A DNA stretch of 64,000 nt, from assembly GCF_002575655.3 (NCBI RefSeq), contig NC_053035.3:503346601-503410600 (forward strand), written 5' to 3'. Position numbers and translations under genes: made by a program. Source of the stretch: Aegilops tauschii subsp. strangulata (taxonomy: Eukaryota; Streptophyta; Magnoliopsida; Poales; Poaceae). Shown one piece after another: positions 1 to 10,712 of the stretch. Position 1 is the first letter of the stretch, and each line of letters opens with the position of its first letter. Below the pieces are notes generated by a model that was not told where the DNA came from, ran no database searches, and saw only the letters and a program-made list of their open reading frames with translations.

Positions 1-902
1 ATATATAAAACAGACAACAAAATAAAAAGAAACACAAAATAAAAATGATATATATGCATATTATATATCAAAAATTTTAGAATAAAATTTCCTAAAACAT
101 GAACATATTTTCAGAGGCAAATAAATGTAACAAAAATTCACAAAAGCCAAACAGTGCTGCTGTTGCAATCAAACCCAATAAAAATCATTTTTAAAATACT
201 AAAATGATTTAAAATTTATTTTTCTCCACTTTTCCACTGTAGAGAATCATTTTACCCTATTTTCCATGTATTTTATTTTTGGAGAAAATAATTTGAATAA
301 AACCCAAATAAGTCTCAGTTGGATTTGAATTTGAATTTCAAACCAATTTCAAATCGTTTTCTGTTTTCCCTTGGACAAAATATTTCAATTGCCTCTAAAT
401 ATTTGAAGTGTCATATTACTTCTCTCTTTTTGAATATTTCCATAGGTTTTGAAATTTGAAAATTCAAATAACTCCAAATTGAAAGTGGGTTTCATAATGC
501 CTTCAAAGGGACTTTTAGTTTGTTTCTTTTAAAATCCCAACTCATAATTCATATAATTTGAAGAAGTCATTTTATCTTCTCTCATGAAAATCATTGAGTT
601 GCATAAAGTTTCTGAACTTGAAATATTTACAAATGGAATTCAAATCCGTTTTCATTTATTCAAATGGAAGAAGTCATATCATCTTCACTCTAAGGTTTTT
701 GTGATGAAATGAATTTGAATTCATGGAGATCAAATGCAAAGATGAAATTTTGGGAAAGTCCTTTTATTCCCTCTCATTCAACTTTCAAAAAGTTTCTAAT
801 TCTACTCAATTTCAATCAATCAATCACCCAAACTATCAAACAAACAATCATAATTATTTATTTAATATAACATTCCAAAATTTAGAATTTTGGGATGTTA
901 CA
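1..902. mobile_element. LTR-retrotransposon LTR end (partial)
   Basis: This is an AT-rich non-coding stretch with many short runs of the type gaatttgaattt and aaatttgaaaattc. It ends at 892-902 in GGGATGTTACA. Triticeae Gypsy LTRs that start TGTAACATCCC end in this inverted form, so this looks like the 3' part of such an LTR, with its 5' end outside the window. I see no coding sequence. The small ORF at 723-932 has no recognisable domain. The family name and exact extent are uncertain. Confidence 0.45.
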
Positions 903-1294
903 ATGTTGGATAGCGGTCGAGGGGTGGAGTAATAGTAGTAGATGCAGAATCATTTCGGTCTACTTGTCACAGACATAGTGCCTATGTAATGATCATGCCA
1001 TGAATAACGTCATAACTATGCGCTTTTCTATCAATTGTCCAACTGTAATTTTTGTACCCTCAGTTTGCTATGTTCTTGAGAGAGATGCTTCTAGTGAAAT
1101 CTATGGCCACCGGGTCTATTTTAATCATATTACTCAAACCCAAAATACCTTGCCGCAATTTATTTACTTTTATTTTACTTTGCAATTTATATATCTACTA
1201 CTATCATATTTGATGCTTACAATTAACGAGGACAAGGGGATTGACAGCCCGCTTGCCCGTGTTGGGTGCGAGTATTTGCTCTTGTATGTGTAGT
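903..1294 (+). mobile_element. Gypsy-type retrotransposon non-coding fragment
   Basis: The segment follows the LTR end directly and stops where the next LTR begins (TGTTGGGGAACG at 1295). Its text, including a block on a 'gttggatagcggtcgagggg' theme and 'ggggattgacagcccgcttg' near 1238, resembles leader or LTR sequence that recurs around Triticeae Gypsy elements. The 97-codon ORF at 1000-1293 has no recognisable domain and runs into the junction, so I do not treat it as a gene. Confidence 0.35.
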
Positions 1295-2861
1295 GTTGGG
1301 GAACGTTGCAAGGAAAACAAAAAAATTCAACGCACACGCAATGATCTATCCATGGAGATGCAGAGTAACGAGGGGGAGAGTGTGTCTACGTACCCTCGTA
1401 GACCGTAAGCGGTTGATGTAGTCAAACTTTCTTCGCGATCCAACCGATCTAGTACCAAACGCACGGCACCTCCGCGTTCTGCACACGTTCAGCTCGGTGA
1501 CGTCCTCCGCCTTCTTGATCCAGCAAGATGGCGAGGTAGTAGATGAGTTCCGGCAGCATGACGGCGTGGTGACTGTGATGGTGATGTGATCTCCACAGGG
1601 CTTCGCGTAAGCACTACGAAAATATGAAGGAGGGAGTAAACAGTGGACAGGGGCGCCGCACACGCCTAAGAAAATGTTGTGTGTCATTGTGTGGCGCCCG
1701 CTCCCCGTGTATATATAGGTGGGACGGGAGGGGAGGCAGCCAGGCACGCCCTAGGGCTGGCCGCCGGCCCCTAGGGCCCCTGCCTTGCCCTGCGCCCCCT
1801 TTCCTTGTATGAACAAGGGGGAAATGAAAGGAGGGAGAGGGAAGGAAAAGGGCGTCCAACTCCACGCTTTCCTTTCCTCCTCCCCTTTCCTTTCCCTCCC
1901 CATGGGGTTGGCCCCATAGAAGGCGCACCAGCCTCTTGTGGGCTGGTGTGTTCCCTCACTTGGCCCATAAGGCCCATATCTTTGCCGGGGGGTGTCCGAA
2001 ACCCCTTCCGGTGACCCGATGGCTACCCGGTGCATCCTGAAACACTTCTAGTGTCCGAATAGCATCGTCCTATATATCAATATTTACCTCTCGACCATTT
2101 TGAGACTCCTCGTCGTGTCCGTGATCTCATCCGGGACTCCGAACAACATTCGGTCACCAAATCATGTAACTCATATAACACTATATCATCAACGAACGTT
2201 AAGCGTGCGGACCCTACGGGTTCGAGAACTACGTAGACATGACCGAGACACCTCTCCGGTCAAAACAAATAGCGGAACCTGGATGACCATATTGGCTCCT
2301 ACATATTCTATGAAGATCTTTAACAGTCGAACCATTATGACAACATACGTAATTCCCTTTGTCCATCGGTATGTTACTTACCCGAGATTCAATCGTGGGT
2401 ATCTTCATACCTATTCCAATCTCGTTACCGGCAAGTCTCTTTACTTGTTCCGTAGTACATCACCTTGTGAGTAACTCCTTAATCATTTGCTTGCAAGCTT
2501 ATGATGTGTATTACCGAGAGGGCCCAGAGATACCTCTCTGATACTCGGAGTGAAAAATCCTAATCTCGATCTATGCCAACTCAACAAACACCTTCGGAGA
2601 TACCTATAGAGCATCTTTATGATCACCCAGTTACGTTGTGACGTTTGATAGAACACAAGGTATTCCTCTGGTATCCGGGAGTTGCATAATCTCATAGTCG
2701 AAGGAATATGTATTTGACATGAAGAAAGCAATAGCAGTAAAACTGAACAATCATTATGCTAAGCTAACAGATGGGTCTTGTCCATCACATCATTCTCCTA
2801 ATGATGTGATCTCGTTATCAAATGACAACACATGTCCATGGTTAGGAAACCTTAACCATCT
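1295..2861 (-). mobile_element. BARE/Angela/WIS-type Copia LTR, minus strand, 5'-truncated
   Basis: The plus strand starts TGTTGGGGAACG, the reverse complement of the CGTTCCCCAACA end of BARE-1/Angela/WIS LTRs. Read on the minus strand, the block has the internal order I recall for this family: a part near 2770-2830 on stopping at a conserved ATGATGTGATGG theme, a middle part around 2100-2600, a TATA box near 1710, then the transcribed R/U5 part to 1295. The usual first ~250 bp of the LTR (starting TGTTGGAATTATGCCC or TGAAGGAAATATGCCC) is missing. The break at about 2861 abuts Gypsy integrase, so this is a truncated LTR, not an intact element. ORFs overlapping 1346-2541 on both strands are chance. 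Confidence 0.72.
1709..1718 (-). promoter_or_regulatory. TATA box of the Copia LTR promoter
   Basis: The minus strand reads ACCTATATATACACGG here, the position where BARE-type LTRs carry their TATA box upstream of the R region. The LTR downstream of it is complete to the CA end at 1295. Promoter activity is inferred from family position only. Confidence 0.5.
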
Positions 2862-3842
2862 TGTGATGAATGTCAAAGAATAGGTAATATCGGTAAGCGT
2901 CAAGAAATGCCTATGAATTATTCACTTGTTGTTGAACCATTTGATGTTTGGGGATTTGATTACATGGGACCTTTTCCTTCCTCTAATGGGTATACACATA
3001 TTTTGTTTGTTGTTGATTATGTTACTAAATGGGTAGAAGCTATTCCAACCAGTAGTGCTGATCACAACACCTCTATTAAAATGCTGAAGGAAGTTATTTT
3101 CCCAAGGTTTGGAGTCCCTAGATATTTAATGACTGATGGTGGCTCACACTTTATTCATGGTGCTTTCCGTAAAAATGCTTGCCAAGTATGATGTTAACCG
3201 TAGAATTGCATCACCTTATCATCCTCAGTCTAGTGGTCAAGTTGAACTTAGCAATAGAGAAATAAAAATAATCTTGCCAAAGACTGTCAATAGGTCCCGA
3301 AGAATTGGTCTAGGAAATTAGATGATGCACTTTGGGCTTATAGAACAGCATCTAAATTTCCTATGAGTATGTCTCCTTATAAAATGGTTTATGAAAAAGC
3401 TTCTCATTTGCCTCTTGAGTTAGAACAGAAAGCATATTGGGCAATCAAAGAACTCAACTATGATTTCAAACTTACCGGTGAAAAGAGGCTATTTGATATT
3501 AGCTCTTTAGATGAATGGAGAACCCAAGCTTATGAAAATGCCAAGTTGTTTAAAGAAAAAGTCAAAAGATGGCATGATAAGAGAATCCAAAAGCGTGAGT
3601 TTAAAGTCAGAGAATATGTTCTTTTGTACAACTCTCATTTCAGATTCTTTGCAGGAAAACTCCTCTCAAAATGGGAAGGACCCTATGTTATCGAGGAGGT
3701 TTATCGGTCTGGAGCCATCAAAATAAATAATGCCGAAGGCACTAACCCGAAGGTTGTTAACAGGCAACGAATAAAACATTATATCTCAGGTACGCCCATT
3801 AATGTTGAAAGTAATATTATCCAAACTCTGACACCGGAATAA
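2862..3842 (+). pseudogene. Athila-type Ty3/Gypsy integrase (3' end of pol), frameshifted
   Basis: This is the C-terminal part of a Gypsy polyprotein that inserts element cDNA into the genome. It opens at the second half of the HHCC zinc finger (CDECQRIGN, 2862-2888). The DDE core follows: Asp at 2958 in FDYMGPF, Asp at 3135 in TDGGSHF, Glu at 3244 in [14 protein letters not shown]-type module (KLLSKWEGPYVI) lies at about 3658-3693 and the stop is at 3840-3842. Two frameshifts break it: an extra A in the A run near 3171-3175, and a loss near 3295-3300 that returns to the starting frame. Its N-terminal pol part is absent because the Copia LTR fragment is joined directly upstream. The wording of the protein points to the Athila clade, and it cannot be functional. 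Confidence 0.85.
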
Positions 3843-4214
3843 CACATAAAAGAGTCCTTCCGGAACACTCTGGAATCGTGAAAATAAGGAGGTATGTGAT
3901 ACGGTTAGTAAACGGACTCCGAAAAATCCGCAAAAATATTTTTTGTCAGTTTTGGAAGATTTAGAGAATTAGGAAAATAAGAAACTTCCAGGAAGCGTAC
4001 CCTGGTGGGCACAAGACACCAGGGCACGCCAGGCGCGCCTAGGTGGGTTGTGCCCACCTGGGGTACCTTCCGGACTCCGTTTTTCTACAACTTGCTTGTT
4101 TCCCAATATAAAAAATCTTTATATACCCCCCGAACCTGTTGGCCACTGTATCGCGGAGAAATCCTCTATTTTCTTTTCTTGCAGTTTTCGGTCAGATCTG
4201 TTGAGCCAGGCTTC
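3843..4214 (+). mobile_element. Gypsy non-coding spacer downstream of pol
   Basis: This GC-variable stretch lies between the integrase stop and the next ORF. It includes a palindrome-rich segment around 4018-4062 (gcgcgcc and cccacctgg motifs), typical of untranslated parts of Triticeae Athila elements. I see no coding capacity beyond chance. Confidence 0.5.
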
Positions 4215-4760
4215 ATGTCTTTCTCACCCTCCAACAACGGAGAAGAAGACGTAGGGGTGTTTCAGGTGGATATAAGGAGAGAGGGAGCTGAAGAAGTTGC
4301 TATGTAGGAAGGAGTGGAAAATCCTTCCGGGGTTCACTCTCCGGCGTCCGAGAGAGGCACGTTGGCTGGCATCTCTACTCATCTGAATCCTCATCGAGCT
4401 ATGATATCGTCAAATAATCAAGAGATTCTCGGAGTGCAAGAAGAAACCCCACCAAGAAGGCCTTTACACAGGTTACATCGTAACAATTTTTGTAATTTGA
4501 TTCACAATTATGGGTTCGAGAACACTCCTCGTAGGCACATACCGTCCAATTGGGACATATCTCGCCCAAGAGAAAACAGTGCAGGAACAAACCCGTGGGG
4601 CCCGGAAAATAAACACATAGTGGCTGAGGTGAAGAAAAACAGTGAATTACTTCATCAAGCCCTCCGAGAGATTCAAGTTCTGAAGGATCTACTCATGGTT
4701 ATATTGGAGAATACTACTTCATCACCACTACCTTCTTCTTCATTACCAAAAGAAAATTGA
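4215..4760 (+). pseudogene. Extra ORF in the 3' region of the Athila-like element, one in-frame stop
   Basis: An ATG at 4215 opens a frame that runs to TGA at 4758-4760 and is broken only by TAG at 4305-4307 (codon 31). After the stop the open part runs 151 codons. The N-terminal part is acidic (NNGEEDVGVF). The middle is rich in Pro, Arg and Asn. The C-terminal 45 residues (VAEVKKNSELLHQALREIQV and on) look like an amphipathic helix or short coiled coil, followed by a Ser/Pro tail. Athila-clade elements often carry a further ORF in this position, after pol and before the 3' LTR. I recognise no enzyme domain and no signal peptide or transmembrane segment, so I do not call it an envelope gene. 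Confidence 0.5.
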
Positions 4761-6232
4761 GTATTGGGTATGGGCACTCCCCTTGGCTTCCGCCAAGCTT
4801 GGGGGAGGTGCCCCGGTATCGTATCATCCCCACTATCTTTTGCCTTTACTTATTTTAGTTCGATCTTTCGCTTTAGATGAATAAAAGTTTAGTTTGATCC
4901 TTTCTTTTCGAGAGTTTGCTTAGTGATCTATCCTTGTCATTGTGTGTGAGATATATAATAAAGTTTAGTTTGAGTTTTTGCTTTCTTTAATTTCAAGTTG
5001 CAATAAAAAGAAAGGAAATAAATAAATAAGAAGAAAGGAAAATAAATGAAAAATATCATATGCTAATCTTATGGTAGGTGATGACACCACATAAGGAAAA
5101 GTATAAGTAGGAAATTTTATTAGAGATTGACAATCATAGCATTGGTCAATGATGCAACTCATGAAAGAATTAATGAGGGAAGAGAAGATTCACATATAAA
5201 TATACTATCCTAGAAATCTTTTGTGATTATGAGCCCCCATCAAAATATTATATGCCAAAATTGTTGACGTTGGACAAGGAAGACAACCTAATGGTTTATG
5301 TTTGTTCAATTCACATAGAAGTCATGTTGTCATAGATCCTTTAACATGTGGTGCTTGCCCCTATCTTTGCTAGCCCAAAATTCCGCACTAAGTAGAGATA
5401 CTACTTGTGCATCCAAAAACCCTTAAACCCAAATCTTATTTTCAAGAGACCACCATACCTACCTAGGGATTGAGCAAGATCCCTCAAGTAAGTTGTCATC
5501 GGTGCAATAAGGCAACAAAAAATGCATAATAAAGGTCGCTATCACAAGGGGCAATACAATGTGACTTTCTTTTGCACTAAGGGGTTGAGCATACAAACAA
5601 ATAAGCGCATGGCAACCTCTGCTTCCCTCTGCGAAGGGCCTATCTTTTACTTTTATGTATTTACTTTTATGCAAAGAGTCAAAATTTTCTCTCTATTCCT
5701 TTTTATTTTCTCCTTTGGCAAGCATCATGTGGTGAGGAAAGATCTAGGCACATATGTCCATATGAATATGGGTAGCATGAGTTATTATTGTTGAAATCAT
5801 CCTTGAGGTGAATACGTTGGGAGGCGAAACTATAAGCCCGTATCTTTCTATGTGTCCAGTTGAAACGTTTTGCTCATGTGTATGCGGTGAGTGTTAGCAA
5901 TCATAGAAGACTATATGATGGTTGAGTATGTGGACTTGCCTAGAGGCTCCGATACGTGACCCTTCCTGAAAAGATGATGAATTGTAGTTGCAAAGTTGAC
6001 TGAGAACATAGAGTTTTTGCTTTATACTTCAATAGTGTGATGAATTGTCACTTATTCATGAGAAGTCTTTGATAAAAGTTCTATGATAAGAGTCTTATGT
6101 TTAAGTTTGTTGTTGTTATAATAATGAACATGATGCTTCTATGTCCGTATTTTGATTTGATCGACACCTCTCTCTCTAAGCATGTGGACATGTTTCTCGA
6201 TTTCAGTTTTCACTTGAGGACAAGAAAGGTCT
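4761..6232 (+). mobile_element. Long non-coding 3' region of the Athila-like element
   Basis: This is about 1.5 kb without a gene. Near the start (about 4795-4815) is a purine-rich GCTTGGGGGAGG motif that resembles the true polypurine tract at 6233-6245, suggesting an internal second tract or an old duplication. The rest is AT-rich with only short chance ORFs. The length and position fit the untranslated 3' region of cereal Athila elements. Confidence 0.6.
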
Positions 6233-6245
6233 AGCTTGGGGGAGT
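6233..6245 (+). other. Polypurine tract (PPT)
   Basis: The tract AGCTTGGGGGAGT sits immediately before the LTR start TGATACGTCC at 6246. It is the plus-strand primer site for Gypsy reverse transcription, and it fixes the strand and the LTR boundary. Confidence 0.75.
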
Positions 6246-7231
6246 TGATACGTCCATTTTGCATCATGTTTTCCTACTGTTATTTATGATGTTTTTATGC
6301 ATAATAATGCTTTTTGGAGTAATTCTAATGCCATTTCTCTCATAATTTGCAAGGTACACACAAAGAGGGAGAATTCCGGCAGCTGGAAATCTGGACCTGG
6401 AAAAGCTACGTCAGGCTACCTATTCTGCACAATTCCAAACAAGCTGAAACTTCACAGAGAATTTTTATGGAATAAATGACGAATATTGGAGCAAATAAGT
6501 ACCAGAGGAGGCCCACCAGATGAGCACAACCCACCAGGGCGCGCCCAGGTGAGCTTGATATGTGTTTGATATTTTGATAGTATGTATATTGTGATTCCCT
6601 TAGTAGTGTCATGTGAACGTCGACTACATGACACTTCACCATATTTGGGCCTAAGGGAATGCATTTTGGAGTAGCAATTAGATGATGGGTTGCGAGAGTG
6701 ACAGAAGCTTAAACCCCAGTTTGTGCGTTATTTCATAAGGGACCGATTGGATCCAAAAGTTTAATGCTATGGTTAGAATTTATTCTTAATACTTTTCTCG
6801 TAGTTGCGGATGCTTGCGGGAGGGTTAATCATAAGTAGGAGGTTTGTTCAAGTAAGAACAGCACCTAAGCACCGGTCCACCCACATATCAAATTATCAAA
6901 GTAGCGAACACGAATCGAACCAACATGGTGAAAGTGACTAGATGAAATTCCCGTGTACCCTCAAGAACGCTTTGCTTATCATAAGAGACCGTTTTTGCAT
7001 GTCCTTTGCCTCAAAAGGATTGGGCTACCTTGCTGCAGTTTTGCTACTATTATCGTTACTTGCTCGTTACAAATTATCTTGCTATCAAACTACTCTGTTA
7101 CTTGCAATTTCAGCACTTGCAGACATTACCTTGCTGAAAACCACTTGTCATTTCCTTCTGCTCCTCGTTGGGTTCGACACTCTTACTTATCAAAAGAGCT
7201 ACAATTGATCCCCTATACTTGTGGGTCATCA
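6246..7231 (+). mobile_element. LTR of the Athila-like Gypsy element
   Basis: The LTR starts TGATACGTCC directly after the PPT and ends GTGGGTCATCA at 7231, followed 11 bp later by a PBS. At 986 bp it is shorter than I would expect for this family. A likely internal deletion lies near 6545-6560, where the text changes abruptly after a 'cgcgcccaggtgagc' segment. The LTR joins a 3' internal region on its left and a 5' internal region on its right, so it is shared by two element halves in the same orientation. Confidence 0.75.
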
Positions 7232-7242
7232 AGGCTATTTTC

Positions 7243-7260
7243 TGGCGCCGTTGCCGGGGA
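7243..7260 (+). other. Primer binding site, tRNA-Asp type
   Basis: TGGCGCCGTTGCCGGGGA follows the LTR end by 11 bp. This 18-mer is the PBS typical of plant Athila elements and is complementary to the 3' end of tRNA-Asp. It shows that sequence to the right is a 5' internal region. Confidence 0.85.
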
Positions 7261-7337
7261 GTGAAGCGCCTTTGGTAAGTGGAATTTGGTAAGGAAACAT
7301 TTATCTAGTGTGCTGAAATTTACTGACACTTGTTACT

Positions 7338-7389
7338 ATGGAAAACAATCCTTTAAGGGGTTTGTTCGGGGTATCTTCACCTCGATCGG
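7338..7389 (+). pseudogene. gag start of the Athila-like element, interrupted after 17 codons
   Basis: ATG at 7338 begins MENNPLRGLFGVSSPR, the usual opening of gag in wheat Athila relatives. The frame is cut at 7389 by the inserted element at 7390-10346. It resumes in frame at 10352 once the insertion and the second 5-bp target copy are removed. Confidence 0.75.
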
Positions 7390-8076
7390 TGAAAGATCGT
7401 GGATGTCGCCTAGAGGGGGGTGAATAGGCGCTTTAAAATAATTACGGTTTAGGCTTGAACAAATGCGGAATAAACCTAACGGTTAATTTGACAAGCACAA
7501 AACCTAAAACAACTAGGCTCACCTATGTGCACCAACAACTTATGCTAAGCAAGATAAACAACTATGTGATAGCAAGATATATAACATGAAGCACTATGGC
7601 TATCACAAAGTAAAGTGCATAAGTAAAAGGGCTCGGGTAAGAGATAACCGAGGCACGCGGAGACGACGATGTATCCCGAAGTTCACACCCTTGCGGATGC
7701 TAATCTCCGTTTGGAGCGGTGTGGAGGCACAATGCTCCCCAAGAAGCCACTAGGGCCACCGTAATCTCCTCACGCCCTCGCACAATGCAAGATGCCGTGA
7801 TTCCACTAAGGGACCCTTGAGGGCGGTCACCGAACCCGTACAAATGGCAACCCTTGGGGGCGGTCACCGGTACCCGTCAAATTGCTCGGGGCGATCTCCA
7901 CAACATAATTGGAGACCCCGACGCTTGTCCGGAGCTTTACACCCCAATGATTGAGCTCCGAACACCACCAAGGTTGGGGCTATCTCCACAACTTAATTGG
8001 AGGCTCCCAACGACACCACGAAGCTTCACCACAATGGAATATGGCTCCGAGGTGACCTCAATCGTCTAGGGCGCCC

Positions 8077-8157
8077 AAGCACCCAAGAGGAACAAGCTCA
8101 AGGGTACCAAGCACCCAAGAGGAACAAGCTCAAGGGTACCAAGCACCCAAGAGTAAT
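8077..8157. repeat. 32-bp tandem repeat, about 2.5 copies
   Basis: Units at 8077-8108 and 8109-8140 are identical over 32 bp (AAGCACCCAAGAGG through GGGTACC), with a partial third from 8141. The repeat keeps a short frame open across copies, but nothing suggests a protein. Confidence 0.85.
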
Positions 8158-8574
8158 AAGCTTCTCAACTTGTAACTTCCACGTATCACCGTGGAGAACT
8201 CAAACCAATGCACCAAATGCAATGGCAAGGGTACACGGAGTGCCCAAGTCCTTCTCTCCCAAATCCCACCAAAGCAACTAATGCTAGGGAGGAAAGTGAG
8301 AGGAAGAACAAGAAGGAGAACACCAAGAACTCCAAGATCTAGATCCAATGGGTTCCCCTCACATAGAGGAGAAAGTGATTGGTGGAAATGTGGATCTAGA
8401 TCTCCTCTCTCTTTTCCCTCAAAAACTAGCAAGAATCCATGGAGGGATTGGGAGTTAGCAAGCTCGAAGAAGGTCAACAATGGGGGAAGAACACGAGCTC
8501 AAAGGATAAGGTTCATTGGGGAAGAAGACCCCCTTTTATAGGAGGGGGAAAATCCAACCGTTATGTGCTCAGCC

Positions 8575-8995
8575 CGCACACGAGCGGTACTACCGCTCGG
8601 GCGGTAGAAGCAGAAAGTAGAGCAACAGAATGAACCTTGGGGCGGTAGTACCGCTTATAAGTGGTACTACCGCTCACCCAGCGGTACTACCGTTTAAGGA
8701 GCAGAACACGGGGCCAAAGGAGGCAGGACAGAGCGAAGTACGGCGGCAGTAGTGTAGTAGCGGTACTACCGCCCACCGGAGCGGTACTACCGCTTATAGG
8801 TGGTACTACCGCCCATTCTGGGCGGCACTACCGCTTATAGGCGGAACTGCCGTGCCTTACTGCCGCGCGACTACTGCTGAACCCGACACGAAAAGAGCAG
8901 ACCCAGAATCGAAGCGGTAGTAGAGGAGCGGTACTGGAGCGGTACTACCACATGATGAGCGGTACTACCGCTACCGACCACGGTACTACCGCAGG
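8575..8995. repeat. Cluster of short palindromic GCGGTACTACCGC motifs
   Basis: Many close variants of the near-palindrome GCGGTAGTACCGC / AGCGGTACTACCGCT occur here, spaced irregularly by 10-40 bp. Each can fold on itself and can pair with its neighbours. They lie in the middle of the inserted element and have no coding role that I can see. Confidence 0.8.
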
Positions 8996-9181
8996 GAGAA
9001 AACCTAAAACTGCCATAACTTCTTCATGAGAGCTTCGAATTGAGCAAACTCAAGCTTGTTGGATAGAGGAAGACGAGTAGCATCAAAACAGCGAGCCACT
9101 CTTCATCAGAGAAGGGGCAGGGAGGTATGCCTAAGATATAGAGAAGTGGACACTCCATCAGAGAAGAACCGACATAACCTC

Positions 9182-9384
9182 CAACATCGAAAACATCATA
9201 GAAGATGCATGTGAACTCCGTTTTCGATGAACTCGAGCTTGTCATCAAGATGACCATAAGCTCTAAGACTCACAAAGATAACCGGCAAAAACCCCCAACA
9301 TCGAAAATATCATAGAAGATCCATGTGAACTCTGTTTTCGATGAACTCGAGCTTGTCATGAAAATGACCATAAGCTCCAAATCC
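9182..9384. repeat. Direct repeat, two ~90-bp copies 114 bp apart
   Basis: The text starting CAACATCGAAAACATCATAG at 9182 recurs with a few changes at 9296. Both copies include the GTTTTCGATGAACTCGAGC segment. This is an internal duplication of the inserted element. Confidence 0.8.
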
Positions 9385-10346
9385 CACAAGGAGAAGAACC
9401 AAACAAGAACCAATAAAGATGATGCAAGGATGCAATGGTTTGAGCTCTCTAAGAATGATACGATCAAGCTACTCATCGAGAGCCCCCCTTGATAGTACGG
9501 CAACCGATCCTATAACCCGGTCTCCCAACAACCACCATGAGACCGGTAAAATAGAAAACCTATCAAGGGCAAACCTTTGCCTTGCACAAGGTCCACTTGA
9601 GCTAGATGATGACGAACTTGTCCTCCTCAAGATGGACCGCCTTTCTTGATCGCGTTGGGTCGATGAATACTAGATGATTGCTCCCCCATACTCCACTATG
9701 GGTGAGCTACTCTTCGGCACATCTTCACAAGTCCATTGACACCACAATGGACGGCAAGCTTCAAGCACTTGATCTCTTTGTCATGCTCCACTTGAACTTG
9801 CACATTGCAATACTGATGACGATCACCACTTGATGTCATCCTCTCCATGCGTTGAGTGATATCTTCCTCTTGATGCAAGCCTATGAACACGTACCTAACC
9901 CCACATAGAACTCTCACATAGACCATGGGTTAGTACACAAAGCACAATGGACAATGCTTACCATACCATGGGATCACTTGATCCCTCTCGGTACATCTTC
10001 TACGCTTTGTGAGTTGATCAACTTGATTCACTCTTGACTTAGTCTTGATCAACCTTGAATCTTTCCAACTCTCTACATTTGGATGATGTCTTGAAGGTAA
10101 ACATGAATGATCACACAATCTTCTTCTTCAAGACATGCTTGCACTAAGCACAACACTCACATAACCAAACTTTGGATAATTCCTTAAAAACACCTTGGTC
10201 AACACATAAACTCCTTGAAACCAACACATGGACTTCAAGAAGATCCTATGGACAAATCCTTCAAATATAACTCAATGCAACCATTAGTCCATAGAGAGTG
10301 TCATCGATTACCAAAACCACACATGGGGGCACCGCATGTCCTTTCA

Positions 10347-10712
10347 ACCGGAACCACAATTAGCTACCCCTCAACCTACTGCACCTATTGAAAATATTGA
10401 ATATGAAATTCCTTCGGGTATGATAGAACAACTGCTAGCTAATCCTTATGCAGGAGATGGAACCGAACATCCTGATATGCACTTGATATATGTGGAACAA
10501 ATTTGTGGATTGTTCAAGCTTGCAGGTTTACCCAGAGATGAAGTTATGACAAAGGTTTTCCCTTTATCTTTGAAGGGAAAAGCATTGGCATGGTATAGGC
10601 TATGCGATAATATTGGGTCTTGGAATTGGAATCGATTGAAATTGGAGTTCCACCAAAAAAATTATCCTATGCATCTAGTTCATAGTGATTGGAATTACAA
10701 ATATAATTTTGG
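10347..10712 (+). pseudogene. gag of the Athila-like element, continuation, 3'-truncated
   Basis: This encodes about 120 residues of Gypsy gag (retrotransposon structural protein), including IPSGMIEQLLANPYAGDGTE, the helical core around VFPLSLKGKALAWYRL, and SWNWNRLKLEFHQKNYP. The frame is that of the ATG at 7338 after removal of the insertion and one target copy. The family text continues NF then W, but here the sequence departs after ATAATTTTGG at about 10712 and meets unrelated DNA, so the rest of gag, the protease and most of pol are lost. The ATG at 10336 lies inside the inserted element and is not the native start. Confidence 0.8.

Larger units (their letters stand above)
7390..10346. 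mobile_element. ~3.0-kb non-coding transposon inserted in gag
   Basis: The insert starts TGAAAGATCGTGGATG and ends CATGTCCTTTCA, giving imperfect terminal inverted repeats of about 12 bp. It is flanked by ATCGG (7385-7389) and ACCGG (10347-10351), a likely 5-bp target duplication with one change. The left part, with 'ggatgtcgcctagagggg', is a sequence I recall as common in wheat. I see no transposase or reverse transcriptase on either strand, and the ORFs of 60-116 codons have no recognisable domain. It is probably non-autonomous. I cannot assign a superfamily with confidence: the 5-bp duplication and short TIRs do not settle it. Confidence 0.6.

Noticed and set aside
1346..2035. Overlapping ORFs of 60-133 codons on both strands
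   Set aside because: They lie inside the Copia LTR and overlap each other in several frames with Pro/Arg/Gly-rich composition. They are chance ORFs in GC-rich DNA.
4215..4760. Envelope-like gene of an Athila element
   Set aside because: The position would fit, but there is no signal peptide or transmembrane segment and an in-frame stop is present.
7854..8633. ORFs inside the 3-kb inserted element as genes
   Set aside because: They follow tandem repeats, overlap in several frames, and show no domain.
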